Notes under the pieces: model-generated
What the model saw: the letters and a program-made list of their open reading frames with translations, nothing else
What the model was told of the DNA's origin: nothing
Databases searched by the model: none
Program-made: the position numbers and the translations under genes
From: Schaalia vaccimaxillae DSM 15804
GTDB lineage: Bacteria > Actinomycetota > Actinomycetes > Actinomycetales > Actinomycetaceae
DNA: 64,000 bases
Direction of reading: 5' to 3'
Assembly (NCBI RefSeq): GCF_000420425.1
Contig: NZ_ATUX01000007.1
Location: 358,023-422,022 of the forward strand
Shown: in pieces, positions 16,669 to 25,143 of the stretch
Layout: the number at the start of each line of letters is the position of its first letter
Position numbering within the stretch: position 1 is the stretch's first letter

Positions 16669-18215
16669 GCGCCGTAGGATCTCTAGCAACAACAATCTCG
16701 GTGGCTCTCATTGGACTCGATGGGCACCTCGTCCAGGTCGAAACGCACGTGGGGCGTGGACTGGTTGGATTCACACTGGTTGGTCTTCCAGATGCCTCAC
16801 TGCGTGAAGCCAAAGATCGCGTTAAATCTGCGATCCAATCGTGCGGTCTAGAAGCCTTCGACTCCAAGATCACTGTGAACCTGTCTCCCGCGGGACTACC
16901 CAAATCGGGATCTGGATTTGATCTGGCAATTGCTGCGTCAGTGCTCATTGCAGCAGGCAAAGTCCCAGCATCTGCGTTCCAAGAGGCGGTCATCATTGGC
17001 GAATTGGGATTGGATGGGTCGCTGCGCGCAATTAAAGGATTACTACCTGCCCTGGTGGGGGCAGCAAAATTGGGGATTCACAGAGCCATCGTTCCAGCTG
17101 AGTGCATGGCCGAAGCCCAACTTGTCCCAGGGCTTGAGGTGCAAGGATTTGCCCACCTCGCGGACGTTGTCACATGGGCTGGTGGAACTAGCTTGCGGCC
17201 CACGGCATCGGGCTCGCGCGCCACAACGATTGACGAAGGCGATTTGGCCCCAATAAGTGATCTTGACCTATCTGATATTCGCGGACAAGGTAGGGCTATT
17301 GAAGCACTGGAGGTCGCCGCAGCAGGTGGACACCACATGTTCCTTATTGGCGAACCAGGAGCCGGCAAAACAATGCTCGCATCGCGACTCGTGACAATTC
17401 TGCCGGATCTGGACGACCAGACGGCACTGGAGACGACGTGCGTTCACTCTCTGGTGGGAAGACGACCTCAGGTTCAATTAATGAGGAATGCGCCTCTTCA
17501 ATCCCCGCATCACTCAGCAACGATGGCAGCCCTCATTGGAGGTGGCGCCTCTGGCATTGTTCCAGGAGCAGTCTCTTTGGCCCATGGTGGAGTGCTCGTA
17601 TTGGATGAGGCGGCAGAGTTTGCTCCCTCCGTGCTTGATGCGCTGCGTCAACCTCTTGAAGAGGGGAGCATCACCATCCACCGGGCGAAGGGCCATGCCC
17701 GCTTTCCTGCACGCTTTCAGCTGGTCCTAGCATCGAATCCTTGCCCGTGTGGAGGTTCAAGGCGCGGTAAACCCTGCACCTGCTCATCGGTAGTTCGGCG
17801 CAGGTACATGTCACGACTATCCGGCCCTCTCCTGGACCGAATCGACATCACGGTCCCTATGAGGGCTCCGACGCGAGTTGATCTGGCTGAAGGGCCAGCA
17901 CCCAAGTCCAGTCAGGTGCGTTCCAGAGTCGAGGCTGCGCGTGAGCGTGCCTCTCATCGGCTAAAGGACACTCCCTGGACTCTTAATGCGCAGCTGCCAG
18001 GAACCTGGATACGAGAAGTCTCAGGCATTGACGAGCAGGTGTGCGACCGCCTAGACCGAGCCGTCGATGACGGCATTTTGTCAATGCGAGGAGCAGATCG
18101 AGTCCTACGACTCATGTGGACCTTGGCTGACTTAGAAGAGCGCTCTGCGCCCGATAGCACTGATTTGGCGCGAGCCCTGGCGTTGCGAACAGGAGATCCC
18201 AATGGCGACCGATGA
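16665..18215 (+). CDS. comM: ComM/YifB-family AAA+ ATPase (Mg-chelatase-like)
   Basis: 516 residues. N-terminal Lon-like domain (about 1-170, with VGRGLVGFTLVGLPD), then an AAA+ module with Walker A GEPGAGKTML, Walker B VLVLDEAAEF, and the C-terminal four-helix region beginning near RVLRLMWTLADL. A CPCG...CTCSS cysteine cluster (about residues 365-378) is typical of this family. In naturally transforming bacteria ComM is a helicase that extends branch migration of incoming DNA. Its start overlaps the yraN stop, and its 3' end overlaps dprA by 14 bases. Confidence 0.93.
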   Translation: MSAVGSLATTISVALIGLDGHLVQVETHVGRGLVGFTLVGLPDASLREAKDRVKSAIQSCGLEAFDSKITVNLSPAGLPKSGSGFDLAIAASVLIAAGKVPASAFQEAVIIGELGLDGSLRAIKGLLPALVGAAKLGIHRAIVPAECMAEAQLVPGLEVQGFAHLADVVTWAGGTSLRPTASGSRATTIDEGDLAPISDLDLSDIRGQGRAIEALEVAAAGGHHMFLIGEPGAGKTMLASRLVTILPDLDDQTALETTCVHSLVGRRPQVQLMRNAPLQSPHHSATMAALIGGGASGIVPGAVSLAHGGVLVLDEAAEFAPSVLDALRQPLEEGSITIHRAKGHARFPARFQLVLASNPCPCGGSRRGKPCTCSSVVRRRYMSRLSGPLLDRIDITVPMRAPTRVDLAEGPAPKSSQVRSRVEAARERASHRLKDTPWTLNAQLPGTWIREVSGIDEQVCDRLDRAVDDGILSMRGADRVLRLMWTLADLEERSAPDSTDLARALALRTGDPNGDR

Positions 18216-19347
18216 CAATACACACCGCCTCAACGCACTGTGGTGGAACGGGGTGACCGAACCTGATGATGTCAGTGCCTGCGCGCTGAGAATGGCTATG
18301 GGAGATCAAGAAGCAAAGCGCTGGGTTTTAGCTGACCAGCCCGGACCTGTACCTCAGCCATTGAACGAGGCTCAGGTGCGTTGGCAGGAGGTATGGGCTA
18401 GATGGAAGCCCAGGGCAGACATTTGGCAGCCCCAGGTCGAACTAGAGCGGGCACATGAGTGCGGCATCCGCTTCATTATTGCGAGCGATGAAGACTGGCC
18501 CGCGGCCCTGGATGATTTAGAGATCCACGCTCCGACAGGGTTGTGGGTTCAAGGACCTCTACACGCACACCGTCCCGTGTCAATAGTTGGAGCTCGGGCA
18601 GCCACCCAATCGGGATACCGGCACGCACAAGATACGGCTTGCGAGGTCTCAGAAAAGGGATGGACGGTGGTATCGGGGGGAGCTTTCGGCATTGACATCG
18701 CCGCGCATCAAGGTGCGCTTGCGGCCCAGGCTCCCACGATTGCCATCATGGCTGGCGGGCTCCTGAATCGTTACCCTCAAGCCCACATTGAACATTTTGA
18801 GCATATTCTGGCGCTGGGTGGGGCTCTCGTGTCGGAGGTTCCTCCGAGCTGGCGGCCAGCCAAATGGCGATTCCTGGGACGTAACCGATTGATTGCGGCA
18901 TGGGGCGTGGGAACCTTGGTTGTCGAAGCAGGAATGAGGTCTGGAGCGCTAGCAACAGCTCGGCGAGCGCTTGAGCTAGGCAGACCTGTCGGCGCCATGC
19001 CCGGCCCTCTGACCTCGCCGGCATCTGAAGGGTGCCATGAATTGGTGCGCAACGGAGCGACCCTGATCCGTGGAAGCGAGGACCTGATTGAAATGTGCGA
19101 TCCAATTGCGGTCAATGACCAAGGCGTACTCTTTGGAGCTCCCGTGGGGCCTGATCGAGGAAGCGATTCTCTTCCCCCCAATCTGCGCAGAGTTTGGGAG
19201 GCTCTCCCAGCCCGTTCGGCCTCTGGACTGAAGAACATTTGCCGAGCGGCTGGAATGGGACATCGAGAGGTCTTGACGGCGCTGGCCGAGCTTGAACTTA
19301 GAAGCATGGTTGAATCAAGCACCGCGGGATGGCGTCGACGTCGCTAG
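18202..19347 (+). CDS. dprA: DNA-processing protein DprA (Smf)
   Basis: Loads RecA on single-stranded DNA during transformation; it is also widely kept in bacteria not known to transform. 381 residues, Rossmann-fold core with SIVGARAATQSGY, VVSGGAFGIDIAAHQGAL, RFLGRNRLIAAWG and AGMRSGALATARRALELGRP. The C-terminal winged helix (about 325-381) fits the DprA domain. AGGAG precedes ATG 18202, which lies inside the end of comM. Confidence 0.95.
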   Translation: MATDDNTHRLNALWWNGVTEPDDVSACALRMAMGDQEAKRWVLADQPGPVPQPLNEAQVRWQEVWARWKPRADIWQPQVELERAHECGIRFIIASDEDWPAALDDLEIHAPTGLWVQGPLHAHRPVSIVGARAATQSGYRHAQDTACEVSEKGWTVVSGGAFGIDIAAHQGALAAQAPTIAIMAGGLLNRYPQAHIEHFEHILALGGALVSEVPPSWRPAKWRFLGRNRLIAAWGVGTLVVEAGMRSGALATARRALELGRPVGAMPGPLTSPASEGCHELVRNGATLIRGSEDLIEMCDPIAVNDQGVLFGAPVGPDRGSDSLPPNLRRVWEALPARSASGLKNICRAAGMGHREVLTALAELELRSMVESSTAGWRRRR

Positions 19348-19357
19348 CATGGTGGGC

Positions 19358-20272
19358 ATGACGAGAACTCCTCCTGCCACGCGCTGGTTGGAATTCCTCA
19401 GACACTCACGGGGCCTTTCCGAAAACACCATTCGCGCATACAGCGCAGACATTGAAGGACTGTACGAATTTCTAGGGCTGGCTCCGGATGCCAATGAGGA
19501 CCTACTACGTTCGTCGATTCGCACCAGGACACTTCGGGCATGGTTGGCATCCCACAGCCACAATGGAGCATCTCGTTCTTCGACTGCGAGACGAATCTCT
19601 TCGCTACGCAGCTTTTGTGGTTGGGCTCGCGAGCACGACGTTCTCGACTCAGATCCGTCTTTGGCCCTGTCATCAGCGCGAGCTGATCAGCGCCTACCTC
19701 AGGTTCTCGACCAAGACGACGCATCGACCTTAATGGAATATGCCCGTAGCTTGAGTTCTGACAAAGACCCCGTGGCTGTGCGCGACTGGGCAATCTTGGA
19801 GCTCATTTATGCCACCGGCATCCGTGTGGCCGAGTTGTGCGCATTGGATGTCGCTTCCCTCGATTCAACGTCAGCCACTGTCAGAGTACGAGGCAAGGGT
19901 AATAAAGACAGGGTCGTCCCCTACGGCGATATGGCTGCTCTCGCCCTGGACCAATGGGTGGAATCAGCTCGTCCGCAGTTGGTATCGCATCCGCAGACCA
20001 CGGCCCTGTTTCTGGGGCAGCGCGGGGGACGCATTAATCAACGAATCGTTCGGTCGATGATCCATCGCATGTCCACCCGAGCGGGGGTGCGTGATGTTGC
20101 TCCCCATGCTCTGCGACACACAGCTGCAACCCACCTCCTTGAGGGAGGGGCCGACCTGCGTGCTGTCCAAGAACTCCTCGGACACTCCTCTTTACGTACG
20201 ACGCAGCGGTACACCCACGTTGATGCCCGCAGGCTCTCAGCCGTCTATCGTCAAGCGCATCCACGAGCCTAA
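19358..20272 (+). CDS. xerC: Tyrosine recombinase XerC
   Basis: Resolves chromosome dimers at dif with XerD. About 304 residues: N-terminal core-binding SAM-like domain and a C-terminal catalytic domain with R (ATGIRVAEL), K (VRGKGNKDR), HALRHTAATHLL (H-x-x-R), H (ELLGHSSL) and the nucleophile in TTQRYTHVD. The gene order dprA-xerC is common. ATG 19358 is preferred (ATG 19349 is close by); the frame extends into dprA but without family similarity. Confidence 0.93.
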   Translation: MTRTPPATRWLEFLRHSRGLSENTIRAYSADIEGLYEFLGLAPDANEDLLRSSIRTRTLRAWLASHSHNGASRSSTARRISSLRSFCGWAREHDVLDSDPSLALSSARADQRLPQVLDQDDASTLMEYARSLSSDKDPVAVRDWAILELIYATGIRVAELCALDVASLDSTSATVRVRGKGNKDRVVPYGDMAALALDQWVESARPQLVSHPQTTALFLGQRGGRINQRIVRSMIHRMSTRAGVRDVAPHALRHTAATHLLEGGADLRAVQELLGHSSLRTTQRYTHVDARRLSAVYRQAHPRA

Positions 20273-20292
20273 GCATGTCTTCGTTCTGGCTT

Positions 20293-20802
20293 TTACTCCC
20301 ATTCCTTGAGGTGGACCCGTCCCACGAGTAGACGCAAAGGGTTGATATAGGAATCGGAGTCTATTTTTGCACCCCAGTGCAGAGGGCCAGGGGAGTGCCC
20401 GCCCTCGATAATTCCAATAACCTGCCCAGCGGTGACGGATTCGCCTGCTGTTACCAACGGCAAGACCGGTTCGTAGGTTGATGTGATGGCACCGTGGTCA
20501 ATCGACACGACATTGCGATCAACAATGGTGCCTGCGTAACGTACGACGCCGTCTTTTGGTGCTGACACGAAGGATCCTACGGGGGCAGAAAGGTCGACTC
20601 CTCTGTGTCCGGGCAACCAGTTGTGGGCGGGAGGATCGAAAGGACGTGTGACTTGACGTCCTTCGGCTACAGGCCATTCCCACACGGGACCATCCCCGGG
20701 TTTCACGGCGTTGGCTGAGGTCGGATTTAACGACATGAGTGCCAACGCAGACAGACTTACGATGGTCATAGGTAATGCGCGATGTAAAAGCTTTGTTTTC
20801 AT
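20293..20802 (-). CDS. Secreted M23-family peptidoglycan endopeptidase-like protein
   Basis: 169 residues. Signal peptide about 1-32 (basic MKTKLLHR, hydrophobic ALPMTIVSLSALALMSL, cleavage after ANA). The LytM/M23 beta-sheet domain follows with the metal-binding HRGVDLSAP and the later LHWGAK, and the SIDHG strand. This suits a small zinc peptidase or regulator acting on the cell wall; the first HxxxD and the HxG ligands look present, so activity is plausible. ATG 20802 is chosen for the signal peptide. The start codon lies in a perfect hairpin. It converges with xerC. Confidence 0.86.
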   Translation of the reverse strand: MKTKLLHRALPMTIVSLSALALMSLNPTSANAVKPGDGPVWEWPVAEGRQVTRPFDPPAHNWLPGHRGVDLSAPVGSFVSAPKDGVVRYAGTIVDRNVVSIDHGAITSTYEPVLPLVTAGESVTAGQVIGIIEGGHSPGPLHWGAKIDSDSYINPLRLLVGRVHLKEWE

Positions 20803-20828
20803 ACGTCCACATTGATGTGTGGACGTAT
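20801..20828 (-). repeat. Perfect 11-bp hairpin covering the start codon of the M23-family gene
   Basis: Arms 20801-20811 and 20818-20828 are exact reverse complements, with a six-base loop. On the mRNA the second arm contains the only weak ribosome site (GTGGACGT) and the first two bases of the AUG. It could be a translational switch, or a DNA operator for a regulator. Confidence 0.8.
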
Positions 20829-20881
20829 CCAGGCGCATTACGATGACCTCAATCTGTGGATGGAAAGCAAGCCATACCACT

Positions 20882-20890
20882 TGTGGATAA
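20882..20890 (-). promoter_or_regulatory. Perfect DnaA-box sequence
   Basis: TGTGGATAA is the reverse complement of TTATCCACA. It lies in the divergent interval between the M23-family gene and rpsB, about 55 bases upstream of the rpsB -10 box. Confidence 0.45.
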
Positions 20891-20939
20891 GTGAGCTCGG
20901 GATAAGGGTCACAGTAGACAGGTCAGGAGTAGGCGCCAT

Positions 20940-20957
20940 CGTGGTTTAGACTGATCC
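20940..20957 (+). promoter_or_regulatory. rpsB promoter, sharing 18 bases with the rnpB promoter
   Basis: The 18 bases here recur exactly at 46280-46297 ahead of RNase P RNA. They contain TAGACT (20947-20952) as a probable -10 box, with a predicted start near 20959-20960. No good -35 is seen at normal spacing. Confidence 0.7.
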
Positions 20958-20959
20958 AG

Positions 20960-21160
20960 CATCCGTCTGGCACGGATGACTTCGCGTGTCATTTCCGCGT
21001 CACCGAACGTCAAGTTCGTCAATGCGCGGGGCACGGTGCCACGGTCCTACGGGAGGCGCCGGTCATGGCACCAGGGCTCGCAGCGGGACTTCCGCTGCAG
21101 GGCGACCAACCGGATAAGGGACACAATGTCCCGAAACTCCGCGCATTCGCGGGGAAAGGA
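20960..21160 (+). promoter_or_regulatory. Structured ~200-nt 5' leader of rpsB
   Basis: Several perfect hairpins: CATCCGT/ACGGATG (20960-20978), CGAAC/GTTCG (21004-21018), GCAGCGG/CCGCTGC (21080-21098), and GGGACA/TGTCCC (21118-21132). GGTGCC (21035-21040) can pair with GGCACC (21067-21072). The ribosome site GGAAAGGA follows. This looks like an autogenous S2 leader, but I do not know this exact class. Confidence 0.55.
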
Positions 21161-21167
21161 CGATGCA

Positions 21168-22016
21168 ATGGCAGTCGTCACTATGCGTCAATTGCTCGAA
21201 TCGGGCGTTCACTTTGGTCACCAGACCCGCCGTTGGAACCCGAAGATGAAGCGCTTCATCCTTACCGAGCGTAACGGCATCTACATCATCGATCTCCAGC
21301 AGACCATTGCCGATATCGATATTGCCTATGACTTTGTCAAGCAGACCGTGGCCCACGGTGGTTCCATCCTCTTCGTCGGCACCAAGAAGCAGGCTCAGGA
21401 AGCTGTTGCCGAGCAGGCTCTGCGTGTTGGAATGCCCTATGTCAATCACCGTTGGCTCGGTGGCATGCTGACCAACTTCAATACCGTTGCCAAGCGTCTT
21501 CAGCGCATGAAGGAACTCGAGCAGATCGACTTCGATGACGTTGCAGCTTCGGGTCACACCAAGAAGGAACTGCTGATGATGCGCCGTGAGAAGGACAAGC
21601 TCACCCGCACTCTTGGCGGCATTCGCGACATGACCAAGGTTCCCTCCGCTGTGTGGATCGTCGATCCCAAGAAGGAACATCTCGCTGTTTCTGAAGCTCG
21701 GAAGCTCAAGATTCCGATCGTTGCCATTCTCGACACCAACGCCGATCCGGACGAGGTCGACTACCGTATCCCCGGCAATGACGATGCCATTCGCGCCGTT
21801 GCACTGCTGACCCGCGTGATCGCCGATGCTGTTGCCGACGGCCTCCTGGCCCGCTCCGAGTCGCGCAAGTCCTCGGACGAAGAAGCAGCTCCCGCTTCTG
21901 AGCCCCTGGCCGAGTGGGAACGCGAGCTGCTCGAAGGCGATAACGCTGCAGCGCAGGAAGCCACCGAGCAGCCCTCTGAAGAAGAGGCTGCCGCTGAGGC
22001 CCCCGCCCAGGACTGA
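21168..22016 (+). CDS. rpsB: 30S ribosomal protein S2
   Basis: 282 residues: canonical S2 from [20 protein letters not shown], through [34 protein letters not shown] and [13 protein letters not shown] to [14 protein letters not shown]. It ends with an acidic/alanine-rich tail (~50 residues). ATG 21168 is preferred over the open frame from 20976: it gives the family N-terminus and has GGAAAGGA at seven bases. The upstream frame runs through the structured leader. Co-transcribed with tsf (29-base gap). Confidence 0.97.
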   Translation: MAVVTMRQLLESGVHFGHQTRRWNPKMKRFILTERNGIYIIDLQQTIADIDIAYDFVKQTVAHGGSILFVGTKKQAQEAVAEQALRVGMPYVNHRWLGGMLTNFNTVAKRLQRMKELEQIDFDDVAASGHTKKELLMMRREKDKLTRTLGGIRDMTKVPSAVWIVDPKKEHLAVSEARKLKIPIVAILDTNADPDEVDYRIPGNDDAIRAVALLTRVIADAVADGLLARSESRKSSDEEAAPASEPLAEWERELLEGDNAAAQEATEQPSEEEAAAEAPAQD

Positions 22017-22045
22017 TCCGAAAACTCCCCGAAAGGAAGACATCA

Positions 22046-22873
22046 ATGGCGAATTTCACCGCTGCTGACGTCAAGGCTCTGCGTGAGCAGACCGGCGCTG
22101 GAATGATGGACGTGAAGAAGGCACTGACCGAAGCTGATGGCGACGCCGAGAAGGCTCTCGAAATCATCCGCCTCAAAGGCCTGAAGTCTCTGTCCAAGCG
22201 CGAAGACCGTTCCGCTTCGGCAGGCCTCCTGGTTGCCGAGGTCAATGGCACCGTCGGCCACATGGTCGAGGTGAACTCCGAGACTGACTTCGTTGCGAAG
22301 AACCAGAAGTTCATCGACTTTGCTAACGCCGTACTGGCTGCTGTCGTTGCTGCCGACGCGAAGGATGTTGAGACCGGACTGGCTGCTGCGATGGACGGCG
22401 AAACCGTTCAGGACAAGCTCAACGGCATGGCCGCGGTTATCGGCGAAAAGCTCGAGATTTCACGTGTTGTGCGCGTCGAGGGTGAAAATGTTGACCTCTA
22501 CCTGCATCAGACAAGCCCGGATCTGCCTCCGCAGGTCGGCGTGTTTGTCGTCACCGATGCCGCCGGCGCCGAGGTCGCTCACGACATCGCTATGCACGTT
22601 GCGGCTTACATGCCCGGCTATCTTGATCGTGATTCTGTTCCCGCCGACGTCCTGGACAAGGAACGTGCGACGCTGGAGAAGATCACGCTCGAAGAGGGCA
22701 AGCCGGAAAACATGGTTCCTAAGATCGTTGAAGGCCGCCTCAACGCTTTCTTTAAGGACAACTGCCTTGTTGACCAAGCGTTCGCGCGTGACCCCAACAA
22801 GACCGTGAGCCAGGTCCTCAAAGAGGCTGGCGCGAAGGTGACCGAGTTCGTGCGAGTGCACGTGGGAGCCTGA
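22046..22873 (+). CDS. tsf: Elongation factor Ts
   Basis: 275-residue nucleotide exchange factor for EF-Tu. Signature LREQTGAGMMDVKKAL near the N-terminus, VEVNSETDFVAKNQKF, HVAAYMPGYLDRD and the C-terminal VSQVLKEAGAKVTEFVR. GAAAGGA precedes the ATG. Followed by a strong symmetrical terminator that separates it from pyrH. Confidence 0.97.
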   Translation: MANFTAADVKALREQTGAGMMDVKKALTEADGDAEKALEIIRLKGLKSLSKREDRSASAGLLVAEVNGTVGHMVEVNSETDFVAKNQKFIDFANAVLAAVVAADAKDVETGLAAAMDGETVQDKLNGMAAVIGEKLEISRVVRVEGENVDLYLHQTSPDLPPQVGVFVVTDAAGAEVAHDIAMHVAAYMPGYLDRDSVPADVLDKERATLEKITLEEGKPENMVPKIVEGRLNAFFKDNCLVDQAFARDPNKTVSQVLKEAGAKVTEFVRVHVGA

Positions 22874-22882
22874 GTCTTCTTG

Positions 22883-22913
22883 TAATGGCCCCGCCCACCG
22901 GGCGGGGCCATTA
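22883..22913 (+). terminator. Terminator after tsf
   Basis: A perfect 14-bp stem (22883-22896 with 22900-22913) around a three-base loop, very GC-rich inside and A/T at the base. Confidence 0.85.
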
Positions 22914-22956
22914 CGGTATCCATTAGAAGCATTCCTCACCCACCAGGAGAAGATAG

Positions 22957-23670
22957 ATGACACCTCGTCGAGTATTGCTCAAACTATCCGGCGAAGCCTT
23001 CGGCGGCGGTGCAGTGGGCCTGGACCCAGCCGTTGTACGAGACATCGCCCAACAGATCGCAGCCGCAGTCAACCAAGGAGTACAGGTTGCAGTGGTTGTT
23101 GGCGGTGGGAACTTCTTCCGTGGAGCCCAGCTGGCCAAATCGGGCTTGGATCGGTCACGTGCCGACTACATGGGCATGCTCGGAACCGTGATGAATGCTC
23201 TGGCTTTGCAAGACTTCATTGAACAATCTGGCGTACCAGCCCGCGTCCAGTCTGCAATCCAGATGACCCAGGTTGCTGAGCCTTATATTCCGTTGCGTGC
23301 CATTCGACATATGGAGAAGGGCCGTGTTGTCGTCTTTGGTGCGGGTGCCGGCATGCCGTACTTCTCTACCGACACCGTCTCGGCGCAACGCGCATTGGAA
23401 ACTCACTGTGATGAGCTTCTTGTTGCGAAGAACGGCGTCGATGGCGTCTACGATGATGACCCGAATAAGAATCCCAATGCCACGCGCTTTGATGCTCTGA
23501 CCTATTCAGAAGCCCTAGCTCGCGACCTTAAAGTCATTGATGGGTCGGCTTTAGCTCTGTGTCGAGATAACGGTCTGACCACCCGAATCTTTGGCATGTC
23601 CGACCCGGGTAACGTCACCTCCGCACTCTTGGGTGACACAATCGGTACGCTTGTGACGACTGAAGACTGA
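22957..23670 (+). CDS. pyrH: UMP kinase
   Basis: Converts UMP to UDP in pyrimidine synthesis. 237 residues of the amino-acid-kinase fold: [70 protein letters not shown] and the C-terminal [18 protein letters not shown] precedes ATG 22957. Start of the conserved pyrH-frr-cdsA-rlmN run. Confidence 0.96.
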   Translation: MTPRRVLLKLSGEAFGGGAVGLDPAVVRDIAQQIAAAVNQGVQVAVVVGGGNFFRGAQLAKSGLDRSRADYMGMLGTVMNALALQDFIEQSGVPARVQSAIQMTQVAEPYIPLRAIRHMEKGRVVVFGAGAGMPYFSTDTVSAQRALETHCDELLVAKNGVDGVYDDDPNKNPNATRFDALTYSEALARDLKVIDGSALALCRDNGLTTRIFGMSDPGNVTSALLGDTIGTLVTTED

Positions 23671-23689
23671 ATAGATGGAAGGATCTACA

Positions 23690-24247
23690 GTGATCGACGA
23701 TATTCTCCTCGAAGCCGAGGAAAAGATGGAGAAGGCGGTTGAAGCCGCTTCGGGCGAATTTGCCAACATTCGTACCGGACGAGCAACATCAGCGATGTTC
23801 GAGCAGATTCCGGTGGACTACTACGGTGCACCCACGCCCATGCAGCAGTTGGCTTCGTTCCAGATTCCCGAGGCACGAACAGTTCTCATTTCTCCCTTTG
23901 ATCGCACCGCAACTCAAGAGATTCTTAAAGCGCTGCGCGAGTCTGATTTGGGAGTAAACCCGACCGATGACGGCAATGTCGTTCGTGTCGTTCTACCCGC
24001 CCTGACCGAAGATCGCCGTAAAGAGTACGTCAAGCAAGCCAAGTCAAAGGCCGAGGACGCGCGCGTATCCATCCGTAACATCCGACGCAAGGCGAAGGAT
24101 TCACTTGACCGTCTAAAGAAGGACGGCGAAGCCGGCGAGGATGAGGTCGATCGCGCAGAAAAGAGCCTCGACTCATTGACTAAGGCTCACACTGACAAAG
24201 TCGATAGCCTGCTTGCCACTAAGGAATCGGAGCTGTTGACCATCTGA
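23690..24247 (+). CDS. frr: Ribosome recycling factor
   Basis: Releases ribosomes after termination with EF-G. From GTG 23690 the protein is exactly 185 residues, the usual length. Family segments: MEKAVEAASGEFANIRTGRA, VDYYGAPTPMQQLASFQIPE, SPFDRTATQEILKAL, PALTEDRRKEYVKQAK, and the three-helix end. GGAAGGA is eight bases upstream. ATG 23675 would add five residues and is disfavoured. The stop overlaps the cdsA ATG. Confidence 0.96.
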   Translation: MIDDILLEAEEKMEKAVEAASGEFANIRTGRATSAMFEQIPVDYYGAPTPMQQLASFQIPEARTVLISPFDRTATQEILKALRESDLGVNPTDDGNVVRVVLPALTEDRRKEYVKQAKSKAEDARVSIRNIRRKAKDSLDRLKKDGEAGEDEVDRAEKSLDSLTKAHTDKVDSLLATKESELLTI

Positions 24248-25143
24248 TGTCTGCTGAATCCCCCTCCACGCTTCTGGGCGGGATTCTCCGCCCGGGCCCG
24301 ACTCGGGAGGGGGATTCCCTGGCCGCCACCGGAAGAGCCGGTCGAAATCTTCCAGCAGCAATCACAACGGGCGTCGTCCTCGTTGTTATTGTGGCGGTTC
24401 CGCTGTTCTTTTACCGGCCAGCATTCGTTGCGGTGGTCATGTTGATAGCCCTAGCCGCAATCTGGGAACTCGGAGGAGCCTTCGCTCGAATGGGCGTAAC
24501 CCTTGCCGTTCCCGCACTGTATGTCGGCACCATCGGAATCCTGACATGCTCCTGGGTCCTGGGCCCCGAAGCATTGCTTTTCGCCCTCTTTTTAACGGTC
24601 TTTGCGTGCATCGCTTGGAGATTAGCCGACCCATCCGCCAGCTCACGCATCAATGACGTTGTCTCGTCAATTTTCGCTGCCGTCTACATTCCCTTCCTCG
24701 CATCTTTCTTTGTTTTGACGCTCAAAGAACACGAAAATCCTTGGATTCTCGCGCTATTTGTGTTGCTCATTGTCGGCAACGACACCGGGGGATGGGCAGC
24801 TGGCATCCTTTTTGGACGACATCCAATGGCTCCACGCCTCTCACCAAAGAAATCGTGGGAAGGCTTCGCTGGATCTGTTATTGCGTGCATCGTTATCGGA
24901 GTTGCAGGAGTCCATCTGCTCGGCGGCAACGCCGCATGGGGGCTGCTTCTGGGTCTGGTTGGCGCCGCTGTTGGAACCGTTGGTGATCTCACCGAGTCTT
25001 TAATCAAACGCGAGGCAGGAATCAAAGACATGTCGTCACTTCTGCCAGGACACGGTGGAGTGCTCGATAGAGTGGACGCTCTACTCATGGCGGCTCCCGT
25101 GCTGTACCTCATTACTTCTTTTGCCTTGGATGGGCGGTCATGA
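24247..25143 (+). CDS. cdsA: Phosphatidate cytidylyltransferase
   Basis: Integral membrane enzyme (298 residues) that makes CDP-diacylglycerol from phosphatidate. Multiple membrane helices from about residue 35 onward. Family motifs: VGNDTGGWAAGILFGRHP, LSPKKSWEGFAGS and the C-terminal signature KREAGIKDMSSLLPGHGG with LDRVDALL. The N-terminus carries a Gly/Pro-rich cytoplasmic tail. Overlaps frr upstream and rlmN downstream by four bases each, indicating coupled translation. Confidence 0.95.
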   Translation: MSAESPSTLLGGILRPGPTREGDSLAATGRAGRNLPAAITTGVVLVVIVAVPLFFYRPAFVAVVMLIALAAIWELGGAFARMGVTLAVPALYVGTIGILTCSWVLGPEALLFALFLTVFACIAWRLADPSASSRINDVVSSIFAAVYIPFLASFFVLTLKEHENPWILALFVLLIVGNDTGGWAAGILFGRHPMAPRLSPKKSWEGFAGSVIACIVIGVAGVHLLGGNAAWGLLLGLVGAAVGTVGDLTESLIKREAGIKDMSSLLPGHGGVLDRVDALLMAAPVLYLITSFALDGRS

